Notes: generated from the letters alone by a model not told the origin. A DNA stretch of 64,000 bases from Albitalea sp966211955 (GCA_966211955.1 CBIHOF010000002.1:62001-126000); one strand, 5' to 3'. Shown: positions 9,117 through 21,261, counted from the stretch's first letter. A program made the numbers and translations.

Positions 9117-9762
9117 TCAGTACCCGGTGCTTTCATCGGGCAGCCGGCCCTGCGCGAAGGCGAGCGTCGCTCGCCGCTCGTCCTTCATCAGCCGCCCGTT
9201 GGCGATGCGGCGCACCCACCACGGCAAAGGCTTCGGCGCGCCGCCGGCGGCGATCGCGAGCACGCAAGCCTTGGCGCATTTCTCGAACAGTTCGGCATTC
9301 AACACCAGTCGCTGGCAGGTCGCGCCCAGGCACACCGGCCGGCCGCCGACGATGAGCGCGTTGCCGCCGGCGCTCAAGGACGTGGCGAGTGCCGCCGCGC
9401 CGCTCACCGCCGCGCCCATGATGCCCAGGTGCCGCGCCTGTTCGTCGAAGACGACGGGCATCGCACCGCCGAAGTCGAAGAGCATGCCGCCGAACTCGCC
9501 GCCGCCGCAAGCGACGGCGCCCACGTCGGGACGCGCCAGATAGACGGCCGCATGCAGCGGCGCTTCATCGCTGGCCTTCGCGGCTTCTGCCAGCGCCATG
9601 CGTCGGGGCCGCTCCGCATCCGCGGTGCCGAACCACAGCGCGTCGCTGGCAGCGCACCGCAGCGACAAGCTCGCAGTGCCCGTCGCAAACAAGCCCTTCA
9701 CACGCAGACGATGCCGAGCATCGATCCACGCCTGTTCCAGCGCATCCACGACATCCATCTCG

Positions 9763-9782
<20 letters not shown>
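9117..9782 (-). CDS. class II aldolase/adducin-like protein lacking zinc ligands (probable pseudoenzyme)
   Basis: 221 residues; an in-frame ATG at 9758 is an equally good start. The fold is recognisable: GTASLSLR near 35-42 matches the GNxSxR segment, SDEAPLHAAVYLARPDVGAV at 71-90 matches the catalytic-Glu helix, and DEQARHLG follows. The canonical HTH zinc motif is replaced by CGG (92-94), and the third zinc His (NHG in the family) falls on GGR (about 146-148). All three metal ligands are therefore missing while the backbone is intact. It overlaps the aminotransferase stop by 20 bp. It may be a partner or regulator of the intact aldolase at 11208, or have new chemistry. Confidence 0.75.
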
Positions 9783-11207
<1,425 letters not shown>

Positions 11208-11211
<4 letters not shown>

Positions 11212-11867
11212 GAAGCGTCGTGATTGGCGCCGGCCAGCGAGGCCAGCACGCGTTGAAGTGAAGGGCGCTGCGCGGGGTGCAGCGCGGCATTGACGGAGAT
11301 TCGGCTGCGCAAGTGGCGTACGCACAGTTCTTCCAGCGCCTCGACCACGCGCACGGCGCCCGTCACGTCGGCGCCGCAGCACAGCACGCCGTGGTTGCGC
11401 ATGAGGTAGGCGTTCAGCTCGCCCCGCAGCGCCGATTGCAACTTGTGCGCGAGCCAGCCGGTGCCGGACGGCGCATAGCCGACGATGGGCACGCTCGGGC
11501 CCAGCAGCCGGCGCAGCGCCGCATCGTTGACGACGAGCGGCTCGTCCAGCAATGCACAGGCGCTGGCCACCGGCTGGTGCGTGTGGATGCTGCAGCCGCA
11601 ATCGGGCCGCGCGCGCAACACGCGTGCATGCAGGCTGCTTTCCACTGACGGTGGTCGATCGCCTTCGATGCGCTGCAGGTCCGACAGTCGCAGCACGCAC
11701 ACATCGGCCGCGGCCATGCGGTGATAGTCGATGGCCGATGGCGTGACGGCGAAGTGCCTTTCATCGATGCGCAGCGCGACGTTGCCCCCGGTGCCCGCGA
11801 GAAAGCCGCGGCGCGACAGGTCGAGGCACAGCGCGACGACCTGCTCGCGGATGGGCTGCCATTTCAT
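11208..11867 (-). CDS. class II aldolase (zinc-dependent, fuculose-phosphate type)
   Basis: 219 residues from MKWQPIREQV. Motifs for an active class II aldolase or decarboxylase are intact: GTGGNVALR (25-33), catalytic Glu76 in PPSVESSLH, zinc ligands His95 and His97 in CSIHTH, and His159 in RNHG. Such enzymes cleave phosphorylated sugars to DHAP and an aldehyde, or decarboxylate keto-acid phosphates. Placed between an FGGY kinase and an aminotransferase with 4-bp overlaps on both sides, it probably acts on the kinase product. The exact substrate is unknown. Confidence 0.9.
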
Positions 11868-13450
11868 GCAAGCACCTCTCGCGGCGGGTTGATCCGGCGG
11901 TACAGCGGCGCGAGCCGGCGCTGCACTTCCTTGAAGGTCGCGAAGCGGTCGTCGTACAGCCGCCGGTTGTTGCCCGCCGGCTCGTACGTGCGCCGCCAAC
12001 GCCGCAGCCCCGGGATGTCCTCGAAGCGGATCTCGCCCAAGCCCACCGACGCGATGAAGGCCGCGCCCATCGCGTTCGCCTGGATGGGCGACTCCGGCTG
12101 GCCGATGGCGTGGCCGGTCACGTCGGCCATGATCTGGCACCACAGGTCCGACTGCGCACCGCCGCCCACGGCAGTGATGGCCTCCAGCTTTCGACCATTG
12201 AAGCGCTCGAAAGGCTCCAGCATCCAGCGCGTGTTGAGCGCCACGCCTTCCAGAAACGCGCGGATCATGTCCTCGCGCGAATGCTCCAGCGACAGGTTGA
12301 AGAGCCCGGCCCGCAGGCTCGCGTCATCCACGGGCGTCCGCTCGCCATAGAGCCACGGCGTGTAGATCAGGCCGCGCGCACCGGCCGGCACGCGTGCGGC
12401 GATGCGGTCCAGCACCTGGTACACATCCGGGCGCTGCTCGTCACGCAGCAGCTCGTCCGGATGGAAGAGGATGCGATCCCGCAGGAAAGAAAGGTTCGCG
12501 CCGGCCGCCGATTGCATCGCCATGGCGAGGTAGCGGCCCTCGATGGCGCAGGGCACCGACGCGATCTTGTGGCGCACGTCGGTCTTCTTGAACGGCACAT
12601 GCGCGCCCAGCCACGACGAGGTGCCGAGGTACAGGTGCGCATCGAAGTCACGCACGGCACCGCCGCCCACCGCCACCGCAGAGTTGTCGATGGAGCCGGC
12701 CACCACCGGCGTGCCGCGTGCAAGGCCGAGGGCATCGGCCACCTCCGGCAGCAAGGGGCCGAGCGTGTCGGTGGAGCGCACGATCTCGGGCAGCTTGTCG
12801 GCATCGATGCCCAAAGAGGCGATGAGGCTCGCGTCATAGCGCACGTCGCCGCCGCGGTTGTCGGTGACCCACGCGGTGAGGATGGAGTCACGCGTTGCAC
12901 AGAAGCGCCCGGTCAGGCGCAGGTTCATCATGTCCAGCACGTTGAGGAACTTGTGCGTGCGCTCGTAGCGCGCCGGGTCATGGTCGCGGATGTAGGCGAT
13001 GTGGCCGGCCGAATCCTTGCCCGACAGCGCCGGCACGCCGCCCGCAAGCCGCAGCCACCGCCACAGCTTGAGCGGGCCGTAGCCGGCAATGTTCACCGCG
13101 CCGCGCACGCGTGCACCGATGGCCGATGCACCGCGCATGTCCAGCCAGGTCATCGCGCGTCCGATGGGCCGGCCTTGCGCATCCACGCAGACGGTGCCTT
13201 CTCCTTGCGTGGAGCAGCACACGGCGGCCACCTGCGCGCGCCACGACGGGTCGCGCCTGAACAGCTCGCAGGCGCCAGCGAGCAAGGCGCGCCACCAGTC
13301 TTCCGGCTCCTGCTCCGCGCTCACGCCGTCCACATGCAGCGGCACCGCGTGGAAGGCCCAGGCGCGCACTTCGCCACGCAGCGACACGAGTGCGCACTTG
13401 CAGCCGGAGGTGCCGAGGTCGACGGCGAGGATGAGGCGGTCGTTCGACAC
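11864..13450 (-). CDS. FGGY-family carbohydrate kinase (xylulokinase-like)
   Basis: 528 residues from a GTG start (VSNDRLILAVDLGTSGCK). The N-terminal phosphate-binding loop is DLGTSGCKCALVS. GSIDNSAVAVGGGAV and LGTSSWLGAHVP match the FGGY middle, and the C-terminal domain has AVGGGAQSDLWCQIMADVTG, the FGGY_C signature. It phosphorylates a sugar, polyol or derivative with ATP in the cytoplasm. The start lies 13 bp after the porin stop, and its stop overlaps the aldolase ATG, so kinase and aldolase probably work in sequence. Substrate class is inferred only from family. Confidence 0.92.
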   Translation of the reverse strand: MSNDRLILAVDLGTSGCKCALVSLRGEVRAWAFHAVPLHVDGVSAEQEPEDWWRALLAGACELFRRDPSWRAQVAAVCCSTQGEGTVCVDAQGRPIGRAMTWLDMRGASAIGARVRGAVNIAGYGPLKLWRWLRLAGGVPALSGKDSAGHIAYIRDHDPARYERTHKFLNVLDMMNLRLTGRFCATRDSILTAWVTDNRGGDVRYDASLIASLGIDADKLPEIVRSTDTLGPLLPEVADALGLARGTPVVAGSIDNSAVAVGGGAVRDFDAHLYLGTSSWLGAHVPFKKTDVRHKIASVPCAIEGRYLAMAMQSAAGANLSFLRDRILFHPDELLRDEQRPDVYQVLDRIAARVPAGARGLIYTPWLYGERTPVDDASLRAGLFNLSLEHSREDMIRAFLEGVALNTRWMLEPFERFNGRKLEAITAVGGGAQSDLWCQIMADVTGHAIGQPESPIQANAMGAAFIASVGLGEIRFEDIPGLRRWRRTYEPAGNNRRLYDDRFATFKEVQRRLAPLYRRINPPREVLA

Positions 13451-13463
13451 GAGCCAACGAGAC

Positions 13464-14351
13464 TCAGAAGTGCTTGGCAACGGAGACGACGAGCTTCGTG
13501 TTGTCGGTGGCGCGCAGCTTGTCGCCGTCCACCGCGAGGTAGAGCTCGCGCACGCGGGTGTTGGTGCCGACGACATCGGCATTCCATTCGAAGCCCCAGT
13601 GCTTGTGCGTGAGGCCGATGCGCCAGTCGCTGAAGTTGGCCTCCGAGAAGTTGGCCACCTTCTGGTAGCCCGCATGCAGGTTCAGCGTGGTGGCCGGCGT
13701 GATCGAATGCTTGTAGTCGATGTCGAAGAGCCAGCTGCCGCGCGAGCCGTGGTCGCCCCGGGCATAGCAGTCCAGCCCCGCCGTCGGGTCGGCCATCAGC
13801 GCGAGCATGGTGCCGCACACGCCACCGGTGTCGGCACCGCGGTAGGTCTTGGAGATGACGTTGAGGATGCGCCCCTCGATCGCGCCGAAGCCCACTTCGA
13901 GCACGGCGAAGCTGCTGTCGTACTTCGAGGTCTGCACGTCGGTGGGCGTGAACGTGTTGAAGTCGAAGCCGTGCGGTGCATCGAACTTCGCGCCGGGGAA
14001 GAACTCGGTGGCCAGTCCCACGCCGAAGTGCCAGCGCTCCGGGTCGCCGAAGCGGTAGCCGCCGGCGAGCGTCACGCCAAGGCCGTCGCCATCGAGGAAC
14101 TGCTTTCGGCTGACTGTGGCGAGCTCGGCCAATGCGACCAGGCCGCTCTCGTGCGCGGCCAGCACGCTCAGGCGAAGGCCGGGCTTGTTCAGCGAGTCCG
14201 ATATGCCGCGGGTGCGCACGTCGCTCAGCAGCGTGGCAGAGGCATCGACGGTGTAGCTTGCGATGCCGGCATCGGCTGCTTGTGATGGCGTGGAGACGGC
14301 GGCGAATGACGCAGCGGCGAGCGCGGCGGCGGTGAGTGAGCGATGGCGCAT
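13464..14351 (-). CDS. TorF-family putative outer-membrane porin
   Basis: 295 residues from MRHRSLTAAALAAAS with a clear signal peptide cut near SQAAD and a strong GGAG ribosome-binding site. The mature part is rich in alternating aromatic and polar beta strands and ends in Phe (SVAKHF), as expected for an outer-membrane barrel. YTVDASATLLSDVRTRGISDS at its start matches the conserved N-terminus of TorF-like proteins (TIGR02001). In this operon it is the likely outer-membrane entry route for the substrate. The frame extends upstream only by overlapping the DUF2147 gene. Confidence 0.85.
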   Translation of the reverse strand: MRHRSLTAAALAAASFAAVSTPSQAADAGIASYTVDASATLLSDVRTRGISDSLNKPGLRLSVLAAHESGLVALAELATVSRKQFLDGDGLGVTLAGGYRFGDPERWHFGVGLATEFFPGAKFDAPHGFDFNTFTPTDVQTSKYDSSFAVLEVGFGAIEGRILNVISKTYRGADTGGVCGTMLALMADPTAGLDCYARGDHGSRGSWLFDIDYKHSITPATTLNLHAGYQKVANFSEANFSDWRIGLTHKHWGFEWNADVVGTNTRVRELYLAVDGDKLRATDNTKLVVSVAKHF

Positions 14352-14398
14352 GGGTTCTCCTGCGTGGAGCGACGTTGGGATGGGTGATGGAATGGACG

Positions 14399-14812
14399 TC
14401 AGGCCTTGCACACCGGCGATGCCGGCAGTGCGGGCACGCGCGTGAGCTGTTCGGTCTGGCCGAGGATCTCGGCGCCGATGAAGGCGCGGATGTTGAGCAC
14501 GCCTTGCTTCACGCGCAACGCGCCCTTGTATTTCTTCTTGTCGCGCGGGTCGTAGACCCAGCCTTCGCGCCAGGCCTCGTTGTCGTAGCGCTCGAGCTGC
14601 GCGATGCGCACGCCGCAGGTGTCGGCCGGCGTGCCGGCGTCCTTGTCCCAGACGATGGTGCCGCACAGTGCCGTGGCGCGGTCGGCGCAGGGCTTGAACT
14701 CGATCACCGCGTCCTTCTCCGCGGTGAGCCACAGGCCCTTCGCGTCCTCGGGGCCGGCGGCGTGTGCGGCGGCGCACGCCAGGGAAAGCACAAGCATCAG
14801 GAGAGTTTTCAT
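14399..14812 (-). CDS. DUF2147 family secreted protein
   Basis: 137 residues with a signal peptide (MKTLLMLVLSLACAAAHA). The mature sequence begins AGPEDAKGLWLTAEKDAVIEFKPC and carries CGTIVWDKD and WVYDPRDKKKYKG, the typical DUF2147 beta-barrel pattern, with paired cysteines. DUF2147 proteins are small periplasmic proteins of unknown function. It sits between the PLP enzyme (17 bp) and the porin (47 bp) and so probably shares the operon's periplasmic stage. Confidence 0.85.
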   Translation of the reverse strand: MKTLLMLVLSLACAAAHAAGPEDAKGLWLTAEKDAVIEFKPCADRATALCGTIVWDKDAGTPADTCGVRIAQLERYDNEAWREGWVYDPRDKKKYKGALRVKQGVLNIRAFIGAEILGQTEQLTRVPALPASPVCKA

Positions 14813-14829
14813 GGGCAGGTCCTTGCAGT

Positions 14830-16105
14830 TCAGGCCGAGAAGTTCAAGCCGAGACGGGAAACACCGGCATGCACGACGCGGCCCTGCTCGACCATCGCGA
14901 TGTCGCCGAAATGAAGCAGCACCGCCTCGCTGTGGCGCGGGCGGAAGAAGACGAAATCGTCGGGCGCGAGGCGCGCGTTGGTGGACGCCACCATCACCTG
15001 CTGGTTGGATGAGGCGCCGAAGAGGCCGCTCGCTGCCACGCCCGAGGGCGATGCCGGCACGGCGTTCCAGTCGCCGCCATGGATGGCGAGGGCGCGCGCC
15101 TGGTTCGGGTCCCAGCTGCGCGCAAGCGATGAGATGAAGCCGGCGCCCTCGGGCAGGCGGAAGACGCCGAGGTCCTTGAGCACCGGCGTGGCGATGAAGA
15201 CGGCGGGCTCAAGCTCGGCGAGGGACGGGATGTCGAAGTCCGCAGGCTTCAATGCGGCCGAGCCGACGGCCACTTCATTGGGCAGGCCGCGGCTGTCGTG
15301 CAGGTGGTAGGTGGGCGAGCCACCCGTGTTGAGCGTGAGTGCCTCGCGCACGGCCTGTGCCGGAAGCACCTGCTGCGCGACGCGCCACATCGCGGCGTAG
15401 CGGTCACGTGCCGTGTCGGCGGCCTTCTGGCGGCCATTTGCAAGGTCGGGAACACCGGTGACGTGCGCGTCGTAGCCCATGAAGCCGGACCAGCGCAGCA
15501 AGGGCTCGTCGCGAATCATCGAGAGCATGCGGGCGAGCTCGTCGGTGGATTCGACGCCGCCGCGATGCAGGCCCACGTCGATCTCGATGTTCAGCTTCAA
15601 CGGCAGCCGCGCGGCGCGGGCCAGGTCGCGGTATTGCTGCAGGCGGGCGGGCGTGTCGATGAGCCACTCGATGCGGTCCTGCGCCGCAGCGGCGGTGGCG
15701 ATCACGTGCTGCGCGGCAGTGGCGGGCAGGGGCTTGCCGAGCAGCATCGTCGCGGCGGGGCGTTCGCCCGCCACCTGCATCAGCTGCGCGGCGTTGAAGA
15801 GCATGGCGCGCTGGCTGCGCCAATGGGTGAGCGCAGCATCCACCAGCGCGAACGCAGGCAGCGACTTCACCACCACGCGCAGGGGCATGCCTTGCGAGCC
15901 GGCGCGCTGCCCGATGCGCGTGAGGTTGCGCATGAAGCGTTCGCGGTCCACCACGATCGTCGGCTGCGCAATGCCGGCCTCGCGCAGGCCGCTTTGCAGA
16001 TGCGTGAAGTACGCGTCGTGCGGGCGCCCTTCGTCCGACGGGCGCGACAGCACCACCGCGCCCAGCGCAGCGACGCCGATGCCCGAGGCTATGAGCCGGC
16101 GTCGG

Positions 16106-16113
<8 letters not shown>
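14830..16113 (-). CDS. DSD1-family PLP enzyme (D-serine dehydratase / D-threonine aldolase-like), Tat-type signal
   Basis: 427 residues. The N-terminus MPSRRRLIASGIGVAALGAVVL has a twin-arginine-like signal, which would export the folded, PLP-loaded enzyme. The body matches the alanine-racemase-fold group: IVVDRERFMRNL, RVVVKSLPAFALVDAAL (PLP lysine in VVKS), NIEIDVGLHRGGV, and a C-terminal metal-type motif region (HSEAVLLHFGD). Family members act on D-serine, D-threonine or 3-hydroxy-aspartate. Here it follows the FAD oxidase with an 8-bp overlap, so both may process the same periplasmic compound. Confidence 0.85.
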
Positions 16114-17497
<1,384 letters not shown>

Positions 17498-17522
17498 GGG
17501 TTTGAAGAAAGCCAGTGAATCG

Positions 17523-17553
17523 GTAGTGATAACTATCGTATAGTGATCGCTAC
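17523..17553. promoter_or_regulatory. 31-bp near-perfect palindrome, likely TetR operator
   Basis: The left half begins GTAGTGATAACTATC and the right half mirrors it, ending GTGATCGCTAC. By eye 25 of 31 positions are self-complementary. It lies between the divergent FAD-oxidase (start 17497) and TetR (start 17618) genes and overlaps AT-rich -10-like words in otherwise very GC-rich DNA. This position and symmetry fit autoregulation plus control of the minus-strand operon. Confidence 0.75.
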
Positions 17554-17617
17554 TGTTCTTCAATGACCAGGGCACTAGGGATAATCCTGAGCCCCTGGCC
17601 GCCGACCTGAGACGCTG

Positions 17618-18319
17618 ATGCCGACCTCCCGCGCCACGCGCACACCGCGCAAGCCCTCGCCGCCCCTGGCCGCCAAGAAGCAGCCGGCGCAGCAGCGCGC
17701 CACCGAGACCTTCGAGCGCATCCTCGAAGTCACCGCGCAGACGCTTGCCGACGTGGGTATCGAGCGGCTGTCCACCAACCTCGTGTGCGAGCGCGCCGGC
17801 CTCACGCCGCCAGCGCTGTACCGCTACTTCCCCAACAAGTACGCCTTGCTCTACGAACTCGGCCAGCGGCTGATGCTGCGGCAGAACGAGCTCATCCCGC
17901 GCTGGATCACGGCCGAGGTGCTGACGGGTTCCGCCGATGGTCTGGAGCGCGCCATTCAAGGCCTGTTGCTGGACACGCACCGCGTCACGCAGGACACGGT
18001 GGGCGGGATGTGGATCACGCGCGCGCTGCGCGCGGTGCCGGCCTTGCAGAAAGTGCGGCTCGAGTCGCACGAGCAGGTCACGGCCGCGCAAGCCGAGTTG
18101 TTGTCGCAGGCTTTCCCGGGCGTGGACGTGCAGGAGCTGCGGCTCATCGGCCGCATCGCGGTGGAGATGGTCTACGCGGCGGTGGAGCTGCTCTTCGACG
18201 AGCCGCTGAACGCGCAGGCGGTGGCGCAGGTGGTGGCCGCGATGATCGCGAGCCAGCTGTCGCGCATCCAGCAGTCGACGAAGCCCGTGGCGAAGAAGCG
18301 GCGGAGCGCTTCTTCTTGA
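17618..18319 (+). CDS. TetR family transcriptional regulator
   Basis: 233 residues with a basic N-terminal tail. The DNA-binding domain spans about residues 27-75 (RILEVTAQTLADVGIERLSTN, then helix-turn-helix VCERAGLTPPALYRYFPNKYAL). The rest is the all-helical ligand domain with a Lys/Arg-rich C-terminus (KKRRSASS). It is divergent from the nine-gene minus-strand operon across a 120-bp region containing a strong palindrome, so it is probably that operon's ligand-responsive repressor. Confidence 0.92.
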   Translation: MPTSRATRTPRKPSPPLAAKKQPAQQRATETFERILEVTAQTLADVGIERLSTNLVCERAGLTPPALYRYFPNKYALLYELGQRLMLRQNELIPRWITAEVLTGSADGLERAIQGLLLDTHRVTQDTVGGMWITRALRAVPALQKVRLESHEQVTAAQAELLSQAFPGVDVQELRLIGRIAVEMVYAAVELLFDEPLNAQAVAQVVAAMIASQLSRIQQSTKPVAKKRRSASS

Positions 18320-18383
18320 CGGGGCTCAGTGAATTCAATTGCTCTTGTGTTCCCGGCGTGCTCTGTGGTGACAATAGCTCCCC

Positions 18384-18803
18384 ATGAGCAAGATCCACAT
18401 CCACAGAGTGCAGGTGCACTTCGGCGATTGCGACCCGGCCGGCATCGTCTTCTTTCCCAACTTCTCGCGCTGGATGGACGAATCGTCGCTCGCCTTCTTC
18501 ATGGCCTGCGGCGTGCCGCCCTGGCGTGAACTGCTGAAGACGCGCGGCATCGTCGGCACGCCGCTGCTGGAGATCCACACGAAGTTCATGAAGCCCGCGA
18601 CCTACGGCGAGACCATCGAGGTGCACACGAGCATCGAGCACTGGGCGGCCAAGACATTCCGCCATCGCCATGCCATTCATCGCGGCGATGACCTGCTGTG
18701 CGAAGGCACGGAGGTGCGCGCCTTCGTGGTGAAGGACCCGGCCAACCCGGAGCGCATCAAGGCCATCCCCGTGCCCGAGGACATCAAGGCCTTGTGCCTG
18801 TGA
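18384..18803 (+). CDS. acyl-CoA thioesterase, 4-hydroxybenzoyl-CoA thioesterase family
   Basis: A 139-residue hot-dog-fold protein. VHFGDCDPAGIVFFPNFSRW near residues 11-30 contains the catalytic Asp17 typical of 4-hydroxybenzoyl-CoA thioesterases (DxDxxGxVxxxxY/F). The next gene, a MarR regulator, begins at or just after its stop. With the nearby aromatic-acid CoA ligase it may release or recycle aroyl-CoA; the substrate is inferred from context. Confidence 0.88.
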   Translation: MSKIHIHRVQVHFGDCDPAGIVFFPNFSRWMDESSLAFFMACGVPPWRELLKTRGIVGTPLLEIHTKFMKPATYGETIEVHTSIEHWAAKTFRHRHAIHRGDDLLCEGTEVRAFVVKDPANPERIKAIPVPEDIKALCL

Positions 18804-18808
18804 ACGCC

Positions 18809-19297
18809 ATGCCCCAGAAGAAGCCCACTCCCGCCGATGCCACCCCCGCCGGCCAACTCGTCGAGGCGCGGCTGCATCACGTGCTCGGCTACCAGCTCGC
18901 GCAGGCCACCATCGCAACGACCGTCGTCTACATGAAGGAAGTGGGCGAGCCCTTCGAGCTGCGCCCGGTGGAATACACCATCCTCTCGCTGATCAACGAG
19001 AACCCCGACGGTTCATCCGCGCAGCTCGCGCAGGCGCTGGCGGTGACGGCGCCCAACATCACGATGTGGATCGACAAGCTGGAGGGCCGCGGCCTCGTGC
19101 AGCGCACGCGCAACGAGGCTGACAAGCGGGCGCAGCATCTGCGGCTCACGCCCAAGGGCGCGACGCTGGTGGCGCAGGCGACGGAGAAGGTGCTTGCGGG
19201 CGAGCGCGAGGCGCTGTCTCATCTGAGCGATGGGGAGAGGACGATCCTCATCGAGCTCTTGCACAAGGTGGCGAGGAATCGGCCCCACAAGAAGTAG
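18809..19297 (+). CDS. MarR family transcriptional regulator
   Basis: 162 residues from MPQKKPTPAD; a GTG at 18800 overlapping the thioesterase stop is an alternative start. The winged helix is visible: EYTILSLINENPDGSSAQLAQALAVTAPNITMWIDKLEGRGLVQRTRNEADKR, then AQHLRLTPKG as the wing. MarR proteins of this type commonly respond to hydroxycinnamoyl- or benzoyl-CoA thioesters in aromatic degradation clusters. It may bind the palindrome at 23962-23984, though that is inference. Confidence 0.88.
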   Translation: MPQKKPTPADATPAGQLVEARLHHVLGYQLAQATIATTVVYMKEVGEPFELRPVEYTILSLINENPDGSSAQLAQALAVTAPNITMWIDKLEGRGLVQRTRNEADKRAQHLRLTPKGATLVAQATEKVLAGEREALSHLSDGERTILIELLHKVARNRPHKK

Positions 19298-19345
19298 TGC
19301 GGTAGCCGGCGCTCAAAGCAAGCGCAGCAAGCGCCAATCAAGCAA

Positions 19346-19418
19346 CGCCCGCGGGGCCGGCTTCGCCGGCCCGCTGGGTGGCGCCCCCTGGGGGCAGGAG
19401 CGCAGCGACTGGGGGGGC
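19346..19418. repeat. GC-rich dispersed intergenic repeat, copy 1
   Basis: It contains the hairpin GGCCGGCTTCGCCGGCC followed by CGCTGGGTGGCGCCCCCTGG and a G-rich tail. A closely related copy is at 43831-43905. It lies between the convergent MarR and Bug genes, where the hairpins could also serve as a bidirectional terminator. I associate repeats of this pattern with Burkholderiales genomes. Confidence 0.6.
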
Positions 19419-19427
19419 TCTATTCCT

Positions 19428-20408
19428 TCAAGCCTCGGGCGTGAACCCGACCGTCTTCACGACAGGCCCCCAGGCCGCGTTCTCCGTGGCCACCGCCTTC
19501 TTCAACTGCTCCGGCGTGTTGGCTGACGCTTCCAGCCCGAGCGTCGCAAGCCCATCGATCACATCCTGCGAACTCACCGCTGCCTTCACAGCCGCGGCCG
19601 CGTGCTGGACCACCTCAGGGCTGGCCTTGCCCGGCAGGAACACGCCGTACCACTCGACGAACTCGATGTTCTTGAAGCCTTGTTCGCCGTAGGTCGGCAC
19701 CTCGGCGGCGAAGGGTGTGCGCTTGGGGCCGGAGGTCGCGAGCATGCGGACCTTGCCGCCCTTCAGGTGCGGCAGGAAGTCGCCGATCGGACCTGAGAAC
19801 GCGCCCACCTGCCCGCCGAGCAAGTCCTGCACGCCAGGCGCCGAGCCGCGGTAAGGCACGTGCTGCAGCTCAACGCCGCTGGACTTCGACAGCAGCGCGC
19901 CAAGGAAGTGTGGCGGCGTGCCCGCGCCGGGCGAGCCGAAGGTGGCCTTGTCCGGATTGGCGCGGGCCCAGCCGAGGTAGTCCTTCAGCGTCTTCACCGA
20001 GTCCGGCACCATCGGGCCGACACCGAAGCCGAACACCGCGATGCACGCCGTGGACACCGGCGTGAAGTCGTCCATCTTGTAGGTGAGCTTGGTGAAGATG
20101 TGCGGGTACAGCGTGATGATGGATGCCGGCGTGAGCAAGAGCGTCGAGCCGTCGTTGGGCGAGTTCTTCACCGTCTCGGCGGCGAGCCGTCCGCCCGCGC
20201 CCGCCTTGTTCTCGACCAGCGAGGTCTTGGCGTAGCTGCCGCGCATCTTGTCGGCCAGGCGGCGCGACACCGCGTCAGTGGTGCCCCCCGCCGGGAAGCC
20301 CACGAAGATGCGCGCCGTCTCCAGCGATTGCGACCAGGCGAGGGTCGGCCAGGCACCAGCGAGCGCCGCAGCACCGCCGCTTGCAAGAATCTGTCTGCGA
20401 TTGAACAT
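19428..20408 (-). CDS. tripartite tricarboxylate transporter substrate-binding protein (Bug family)
   Basis: 326 residues with an N-terminal export signal (MFNRRQILASGGAAALAGAW; an RRQ pair makes Tat possible). The family pattern is clear: ARIFVGFPAGGTTDAVSRRLADKM, VENKAGAGGRLAAETV, HVPYRGSAPGVQDLLGGQV and ATSGPKRTPFAAEVPTYGEQG. These periplasmic receptors bind carboxylates or aromatic acids. It follows the SDR gene by 51 bp at the end of the feruloyl-CoA-type operon, so an aromatic acid ligand is plausible. No TctA/TctB membrane partners are present here. Confidence 0.92.
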   Translation of the reverse strand: MFNRRQILASGGAAALAGAWPTLAWSQSLETARIFVGFPAGGTTDAVSRRLADKMRGSYAKTSLVENKAGAGGRLAAETVKNSPNDGSTLLLTPASIITLYPHIFTKLTYKMDDFTPVSTACIAVFGFGVGPMVPDSVKTLKDYLGWARANPDKATFGSPGAGTPPHFLGALLSKSSGVELQHVPYRGSAPGVQDLLGGQVGAFSGPIGDFLPHLKGGKVRMLATSGPKRTPFAAEVPTYGEQGFKNIEFVEWYGVFLPGKASPEVVQHAAAAVKAAVSSQDVIDGLATLGLEASANTPEQLKKAVATENAAWGPVVKTVGFTPEA

Positions 20409-20459
20409 GACGCTTGTCTCCGTCGTTGTGGTTGAAATGCGAGGGTCAGGCCGTGCGAT

Positions 20460-21224
20460 TCAGCGCGGCGCCATGCGAAGCGCGCCGTCCAGGCGGATCA
20501 CTTCGCCGTTGAGATGGCCGTTGGCCACGATGTGCGCCGCCAGGGCCGCGAACTCTTCGGGCTTGCCCAGGCGCTTGGGGAAGGGGATGGATGCCGCGAG
20601 GCTTTGCTGCACTTCCTCCGGCAGCTGGTGCAGCAGCGGCGTGAGAAAGAGCCCAGGTGCAATCGTGCAGACGCGCACGCCCCACTGCGCCAGGTCGCGC
20701 GCCAGCGGCAGCGTGAGCGACACCAACCCGCCCTTGGAGGCTGCGTAGGCTTCCTGGCCGATCTGCCCATCGTAGGCCGCGACCGAGGCGGTGTTCACCA
20801 CCACGCCGCGCTCGCCGTCTTCCAGCGGATCGAGCTTGGCCGCCTGCGCCGCGAAGAGACGCAGCATGTTGAAGGTGCCCACGAGGTTCACGTCGATGAC
20901 GCGCTTGAAGTCTTCGAGAGGCATCGGCGATCCATCGCGGCCGATGATGCGTTTGGCGCCACCGATGCCGGCGACGTTCATCAGCACGCGCGCCGGGCCA
21001 TGGGCCTCGCAGGCCATCGCGAGCGCCGTCTGCACGCTGTCGGTGGAGGTGATGTCGCAGGGGCAGGCGAGCCCGCCGATCTCGCGCGCCACGGCTTCGG
21101 CCGCGCCCGCGTTCACGTCGAGCACGGCAACCTTGGCGCCGAGCCGGGCCAGTTCGCGCGCCGTCGCCGCGCCCAGGCCCGAGCCACCACCGGTCACCAG
21201 GGCCGCGCATCCTTCGATCTTCAT
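20460..21224 (-). CDS. short-chain dehydrogenase, 3-hydroxyacyl-CoA dehydrogenase type
   Basis: 254 residues from MKIEGCAALVTGGGSGLGAA; the frame opens 26 codons earlier without homology. It has the Rossmann TGGGSGLG motif, NVAGIGG, and an active site with Ser (NTASVAAY) and YAASKGG. IAPGLFLTPLL and the C-terminal NGEVIRLDGALRM resemble type II 3-hydroxyacyl-CoA dehydrogenases. Downstream of a CoA ligase and a crotonase it would oxidise a 3-hydroxyacyl-CoA in a beta-oxidation-like side-chain shortening. Confidence 0.88.
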   Translation of the reverse strand: MKIEGCAALVTGGGSGLGAATARELARLGAKVAVLDVNAGAAEAVAREIGGLACPCDITSTDSVQTALAMACEAHGPARVLMNVAGIGGAKRIIGRDGSPMPLEDFKRVIDVNLVGTFNMLRLFAAQAAKLDPLEDGERGVVVNTASVAAYDGQIGQEAYAASKGGLVSLTLPLARDLAQWGVRVCTIAPGLFLTPLLHQLPEEVQQSLAASIPFPKRLGKPEEFAALAAHIVANGHLNGEVIRLDGALRMAPR

Positions 21225-21261
21225 GGGGGTCGTCCTAACTGTTGGTTGGTGCCGAGTGGGT

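Noticed and set aside
6506..9355. 949-codon plus-strand open frame, rich in His, Arg, Gln
   Set aside because: It is antisense to the diguanylate cyclase, MFS and aldolase-like genes. Long antisense frames are expected at this GC content and codon bias, and the product has no domain pattern.
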